64,000 bases of DNA from Selaginella moellendorffii (taxonomy: Eukaryota > Streptophyta > Lycopodiopsida > Selaginellales > Selaginellaceae). The stretch is taken from contig NW_003314393.1 in assembly GCF_000143415.4 (NCBI RefSeq), positions 209,735 to 273,734 of the forward strand, given 5' to 3'. Positions 58,961 through 64,000 of the stretch are shown piece after piece. Positions within the stretch are counted from its first letter, which is position 1, and the number at the start of each line of letters is the position of its first letter. Position numbers and translations under genes: made by a program. The notes beneath the pieces were generated by a model. The model was not told the origin of the DNA. It made no database searches and was given only the letters and a program-made list of their open reading frames with translations.

Positions 58961-60162
58961 ATATTTATATTAAATAAAATTATATTATTTATGTATATAG
59001 TAATACAGTAGATCTAATTATATATTTTTTAATGGTTTCTAAAATCAAATTTAAGAAGGAGATGAAAGAGAATACTACTTTAAGAAAATCTATAAAGGTG
59101 CTCTTATATGAGATTTTCTTGAAATAATGTTTATATCTCTAGATGGATAGTAAAATTAGAGCTTGGTTATTTTACTTTATCTTTCCTGATCTTCCATGAT
59201 TTATCATTGCAAAGTACTATTTCTACATTGGCACAAGGAGCCTTGAAGATTATTTATTTATTATATAAGAATAAAACTTCTCAATATACAAATAAAAAGG
59301 TAAAAAGGAAGCACTAGGAGCTTAATTTAGATCCTTTATACATACACAACTAAAAAAACTTTGGCACAAGTAATAGCCAATAAAGGACAATTTTTCTTTC
59401 ATGTATATAAAAAGTATGAAGACTTTGGTGGTTCTCACTAACCATATAACTATAGTTTCAATATTGCTTTTAAAGTATTGCGTAATCAAAACTCTTTTAG
59501 AGAAATTGTGTTGTGGGAACTATTATACATTTCTTATATTTTGTCAATTTATAATTTCTCTATATATCTAGAACCATTCTCTATTTCCAGAAATTCTATT
59601 ATTCTTTAGTAAACTATAAATGTTAAAGGCATCATTACAGTTCAGATAATAAAGAAGTTAACTCAGTACACAATTAAATTTATAACTTCACCAAACCTGT
59701 TACAAAATCTATTATTCTTTGGTATGTCTATATTTCTTTGATTTTGTGAAAACTTAATTGGTTTTAAAGCTTGGTACAGGAGTAGCAGAAAGGCTGGGAT
59801 TTATTTATTTTGGTCTTCTGATTGGAAACTACTGAGATTCAGTGTTGAGGTCTATAATGAAAGGTAGAGAATTTATGGTTGCCATATTCTTGCAGTGAGC
59901 TGGATGGATACAATCCTGAAATTTTGTGTTTTATTACTTTTTTACAATTTTGGAGCCAATCAAAATATCCAATATTTTCTTCAAGTTTCCCAACAAGGAG
60001 TGCACTGCCAATGCAGCAACTTTGTGCACTGGTGCTCTCAAGTTATCATCACAGCAGCCACTGATATGGATGTGACTGGCTTCTCAATTGATCAAACACC
60101 ATAGTTGAGTGCCAACACCGTACCAGTATAGGGTTCTTCCTCCTCCAAGTTGTCCAGACAGC
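58961..60162. other. AT-rich sequence, no gene recognised
   Basis: No repeats or motifs that I can name. Two overlapping frames of 61-69 codons at 59879-60104 may belong to the host locus that held the P450 fragment, but show no motif. Confidence 0.35.
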
Positions 60163-60594
60163 ATGGCACTCACCTTGCTGACATTCTTGATTTTTTTAAA
60201 CAAGTGGTACTATGAGCTGGTGCTCAAGCCAGAACAACCCCCACTTCCACCAGGTTTGCTTGGATGGCCGTCTTTATCAATGTGGCTCCTTTTCTTAGAG
60301 CCTTCAAGTCTAGAAGACTGGACTTTCATGGGTCACTTTTTGGTTTCAGGTACAGAAATTACAAGGCATTTCTATTCTGGCAGCCCACCGTCCTGGCTGC
60401 CACATCAGAGGCATGCAAATTCATGCTCTCCAAAGACAGTTTTGAGACAGGAAGCCTAGAGAGTGCTGTTGTGCTCATGGGACAAAATTTGTTTGTGGGA
60501 TTAACTGGAGAGAGCTACTTGAAGCTCTAGAGTCCACTGTGAACAATCCCAAAGCACTTAAGCAGTATGTGCCCCTACAACAGCATGTCTTGTA
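60163..60594 (+). pseudogene. Cytochrome P450 N-terminal fragment (CYP85-clan-like)
   Basis: ATG 60163 opens a hydrophobic signal anchor (MALTLLTFLIFLNKWYYELV) followed by the proline hinge PPLPPGLLGWP. A one-base frame change then leads to FINVAPFLRAFKSRR, SLFGFRYRNYKAFLFWQPTV, SEACKFMLSKDSFETG and LFVGLTGESYLKL (to 60530), and a second change leads to STVNNPKALKQYVPLQQHV ending at about 60594. These are the first 150 or so residues of a plant P450 of the type that hydroxylates steroid or terpenoid substrates at the ER. The heme-binding part is absent. Two frame changes and an abrupt end near the element-2 terminus show it is a broken host gene. Confidence 0.75.
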
Positions 60595-60667
60595 AAGTGG
60601 CCTATGTAGCATAAGATCATTCTTCTTACCAAGATGAGAAGGGTAAGTGATGTTTACTTCCTCTTTG

Positions 60668-60809
60668 GGGTTGGGTAGTTTTTGAGTTGAGCTCAAGTCA
60701 ATGAAAGTCAACAAAAGTAAAAGGAAGTCAATACAATCTGCAAAAGTTTAATGAAACTACTTTAGTTCGTTCTGAACTAAGAATTTTTAACTTAAAATTT
60801 AGGTGTTAA
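60668..60809 (+). mobile_element. Element-2 family terminus, interrupted by element 1
   Basis: It starts GGGTTGGGTAGTTTTTGAG and matches the reverse complement of 40640-40779, including 'gagctcaagtcaatgaaagtcaa' and the 19-bp palindrome (60762-60780). Similarity stops at 60809, exactly where the element-1 terminus GCTCTATTTCG begins, so element 1 inserted into an element-2 copy. Confidence 0.8.
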
Positions 60810-61467
60810 GCTCTATTTCGTTAAAGTGGGATTTATTCAGTAAAATGGGACTAGGTACAAATTTTCAAGTATTTGAAAATGACGTGAAATTATATGTTTT
60901 TTGTCCAGGGGCTAGACATATCTGGGGCATGGTGACTAGCGCGGTGACCTTATGTCCAAACTGAGTCCATCTAGTTGTATAATAAATCTCATTGTCAAGG
61001 TGAACAAGCCGAATCTGAAGCTAAAGAAGAGCGATGGCATGCGCGCACACACTATTTGTTTGTTCATTGAGCGTGTGGTGAGCTTTCCAAGATGAACATC
61101 ATTCCTATTAGCCAGACATATAACTTAATGGTGAGAACATTTAGATATTATTCAATGTTATCTTTTTCTAACGAATCTAATTGTGAAGGTGTAGCAAGAG
61201 GCATTGCTAGTCTGGAGAAGTCATTTAACTCATTTGACCCTTAGTGTATTTTCATGAAACTAAATAACATTCATATTATTAAGGAATTTCTCTAGTACCT
61301 TTTTTTTACGACATAGAGGCTTGCATTTCTTTCAAAGGTGATTTAGTAAAAGGCCTGAGGGCACATGCCATTCTATTTCTCAGACCGGTATTAAGATATA
61401 CTAGTGCAAAGGGAAAAAGGTATTTGGTGATCAAGTAAATGGCATGAGGGCACACGCCATTATAAGC

Positions 61468-61827
61468 CTAAGCGCTAGTGGACACCTCCTTTTTGGTACT
61501 CTCAGCGGTACTATCATCCTTCTCCGGGTCAGTTGTTTTGCTTTGGATTGTTGTCTCTGACGTTACTGGGGCGTTCTCGATAGTTGTTAATGTTGCCGTT
61601 TGTTCAGAAAAATGATCACCTGGAGTATAGTATGGGGAGTTTGGAAGACTTATATATTCTACATCTTCACCTATCTCCTTCTCCGTCTCCTTTTCTGCCT
61701 CACTTACAGATTTTGTGCTTGCTATGAGAATGCTCTTCACCCTAAAATATGGAGTTCGTTGTGTTATAAAAGGAAACCAACACACACGCTGCAAGGGAAT
61801 GATGGTACATAAAGCACGTAAGCCCAC
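61468..61827 (-). CDS. Small acidic Ser/Thr-rich ORF, copy 2
   Basis: The same frame as 28841-29200 with a few substitutions. The methionine codon used at 28943 in copy 1 is ATA here. Conservation of the frame with no indel is the main reason to take it seriously. Confidence 0.35.
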   Translation of the reverse strand: MGLRALCTIIPLQRVCWFPFITQRTPYFRVKSILIASTKSVSEAEKETEKEIGEDVEYISLPNSPYYTPGDHFSEQTATLTTIENAPVTSETTIQSKTTDPEKDDSTAESTKKEVSTSA

Positions 61828-61932
61828 AATATGGGTTTATGTGCCATTAATATAGGCCATACGCCATATTATTAGATTTATGCACGTGTGATTGGTAAAT
61901 GCATATGTCACATCATCTCAGGCCACATGCCA

Positions 61933-63956
61933 TCACGCCTCCTCTGATTCAGATTCGGATTGTTCACCTTGAAATAAAATACATTAGAAACTTTGTAAAG
62001 GAATATTAATGAATCTCACCTTGAACCCGAGTTATGAATGCTCTTGCTGCATCTCTTGCATGGTCTGGCAAGGTGATGGTGGCACTCTACTTCCGCATCC
62101 AACCATGCACAACATTATCCACCGATATGCTCATGCTGGGATCCCTTGGATTCAGCACCCATCTCTTTTCTAGGCAATCCTTCGTATATCCGGAACTTGG
62201 CTTGAACCACTCCACAGTTACATTGAAGGAGTTAGTTTCCGCGTCCTCCTCTGCATCAGTGATGCAGCGCCCCACCCATATCATTTGTTTTTTATTACTG
62301 GGTCTGACAAGCACGACCATTCCTTTGCAGACCTGTACTGGATTGAATGCTGAATCCGGCTTCTTGTTCCTCGGCCCACAATAGTGATCCTCAACATCGT
62401 TATCTGTCACTGCATTTCCAGAGGACATTGTTCCGCTACTATCTGGTGCTCTGGGTTCTGGCCAAAAGGACTCTTCCAATTCTTCATATACAACCGGCCC
62501 ATTTTGGATAGCAGATATAATCTTCTCCCAGTATTCAAGCAAAGGCTTGCACCTCTGAAAATAGGATTCTCCACCAAACACCAACCCCCTCTTCCAGAAG
62601 GCAATATGCTGTCTAATCCCGGCCACTATACTTTCCTGGTCTTTGAGTCCATCCGGGTGCATCGGCCGTGGGGAACCCTGAGGAATCATAGGTTCCCCAG
62701 TTATGGGATCTCTCTTGAAGAGTTCAATGCCGTCCACTGGCAGCCACACTGTGTCCCATTCTCTCATCTTGTACCTCATCACTGGAGCACCGTCACACAT
62801 GCTGAAATGAAACTGAAGAGGCTTGGAGTGGCCAATCTGCGTTTCGGATCCATCCCTGATGTAGCCTCTTACAAACCCCTTAAAGTCTGGAACCTCTGTC
62901 AGAAGTGCAGCTTCAACAGTGCCTTTGATGCAATTTTGGAATTCATCGTAGAGTTGTGGGAGGGTGAGGACATTGGATCGCTGGAGGGACTCTGCCAGGT
63001 GACTGAACATGGCATCGACGTCTTCATGAGTGTGCCCAACCATGAGAAAGCCAAGTGTAACCGTTTCAAATATGCCTTTGGCAACAAGCATCGCCAAGTA
63101 CGCGAAGACGTACATGTTTTTGTTCTCACTGCCAGCATTGTCTGTTTGGAGCAGAAGATGGGGTGGAAGGCCACATCGGCCGCAAGAACTTCCTTGAGAT
63201 TCTGCTTCGTTTGGATGAGGCTGTGCATTCACCGGGCGACCAGCCTCGTCGGAATGGCATGAGGCCTCACGTGATAACCCTACAATCTGACGGCCAACAT
63301 ATTCACTGGGATGGCATGGGGCCCCACGCGATACTGCAAGCCTTTGCTCCTCCTCCAGCTGAACCCTGTATGGGGTTCGATCGACAAGGGCCTTATGCAA
63401 GGGTTGGCCGTTCAGCTCAGTTTGCGCACTTTGCAGAGACCTTAAGTGTTTTGCTAGGGACGCAATCATCATGTTTGCACCCCCGCCACCCCATAGAGGT
63501 ACAAAGAAGTTCCCATAGTTCTGGGCACCATGCCCATGAGCGATTATGCCAAACAGAGACACAGGCAGCTGCATGGATGAAGAGATTGCCTTGGGGGCAG
63601 GATTGAGTCGAGGTAAGCACGTCTTTTTCTGGTCCATTTTGTCGTGGATGATGCAGAGGTAAGAGTCAGGTCTCTCCATGGAGAGAATCCTGTTATGATA
63701 ATATGCAGTCCTGCAGCTTCTCTGCTCGATGTTGTGGTCGAGCCGCCTTCTAACCAACGTCTCTCGCTCTTGAGCGCTGCAAGAATTCTTCGACAAAGCC
63801 ATTTTGATAGCAGTGCACTCGTCACACTTTGAAAAGCTGGAGTACTTTCCTATACTCACATCCCTGAACCTGTTGCTCCACAATCTACTAAATCTAGATT
63901 GGCTCAGCTTCTTGTAGCCATTACTCTGGAGTTCCCGATTCACATCTTCCAATTCA
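61933..63956 (-). pseudogene. DUF7869-type transposase, copy 2, N-terminally deleted
   Basis: From the TGA at 61935-61933 upstream, with the same 52-nt intron, it is near-identical to the copy-1 transposase for over 620 residues, keeping DKMDQKK, TDNAGSENKN and GHTHEDVDAMFS. At about 63950 the sequence jumps to the end of the DUF8039-like ORF (MAMEV then TGA), deleting roughly 466 bp that encode the N-terminal 155 residues with the Cys cluster and helix-turn-helix. The junction shares the two bases AT with both parents. The protein could not bind DNA normally. Confidence 0.85.
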
Positions 63957-64000
63957 AACCTCCATCGCCATTTTCTGCCTTTTCGGTTCGTTGCTCAGAT
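63957..64000 (-). CDS. DUF8039-like ORF, copy 2, C-terminal tail only
   Basis: Reverse complement of 25776-25819: the NEPKRQKMAMEV tail and TGA. The rest is beyond the window edge. Confidence 0.75.

Larger units (their letters stand above)
60810..64000. mobile_element. Element 1, second copy, inverted and incomplete in the window
   Basis: From the terminal repeat at 60810 it follows the inverted sequence of 29858 back toward 25777 with very few differences. Two segments are missing relative to copy 1: about 28317-28750, and about 25820-26285 at the start of the transposase. Palindromes start at 61034, 61350, 61439, 63254 and 63311, with half copies near 61921. The window ends inside the DUF8039-like ORF. 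Confidence 0.88.

Overview
This is a eukaryotic, almost certainly land-plant, window made nearly entirely of transposable elements nested in one another. There are no rRNA, tRNA or CRISPR features and no intact host gene; the only host-like sequence is a broken cytochrome P450 fragment (60163-60594). Every intron I could phase, in DNA transposons and in an LTR retrotransposon alike, is 38-64 nt with GT..AG ends. Introns that short in a plant context, together with chromodomain Ty3/gypsy elements primed by initiator tRNA-Met, fit a lycophyte such as Selaginella moellendorffii. That assignment is inference. The block of N at 35761-36303 is an assembly gap.

Layout. 1-5108: LTR and long non-coding interior of a minus-orientation LTR element. 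5109-8893: fragments (a DNA-transposon terminus, a short gypsy LTR, an integrase relic, non-coding retroelement sequence). 8899-16433: complete chromovirus with 1148-bp LTRs, 5-bp target duplication ATACG and two tiny introns. 16439-17706: older retroelement with tRNA-B-box-like tandem motifs. 17707-29858: a 12-kb DNA transposon ('element 1') with terminal inverted repeats and two divergent genes, one joining a methyltransferase-like region to an FCP1-type phosphatase domain, the other coding for a DUF8039-like protein and a DUF7869-type transposase. 29859-31706: truncated second gypsy family. 31707-45350: LINE remnants, split at 33836-40779 by a second DNA transposon ('element 2') with a 10-bp target duplication. 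Element 2 also has two divergent genes: a SWIM zinc-finger protein and an 11-exon gene combining a ParB-like domain with a permuted DNA-methyltransferase domain. 45626-51091: decayed copy of the first chromovirus. 51092-60162: decayed retroelements, increasingly AT-rich. 60163-60809: P450 fragment and an element-2 end. 60810-64000: second, inverted, partly deleted copy of element 1, cut by the window edge.

The most interesting signal is shared by the two DNA transposons. Each is filled with its own short palindrome of the same design (8-bp arm, 6-nt centre, 8-bp arm): ATGGCATG-N6-CATGCCAT in element 1 (about 28 copies by eye) and GTCGGTTC-N6-GAACCGAC in element 2. In element 1 the palindrome sits 7-11 nt before the acceptor of four introns and supplies about half of each; it also lies in exons, where it is translated. 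Each element encodes a methyltransferase-like protein, and element 2 adds a ParB-like domain. A link between the palindromes and these proteins is my inference.
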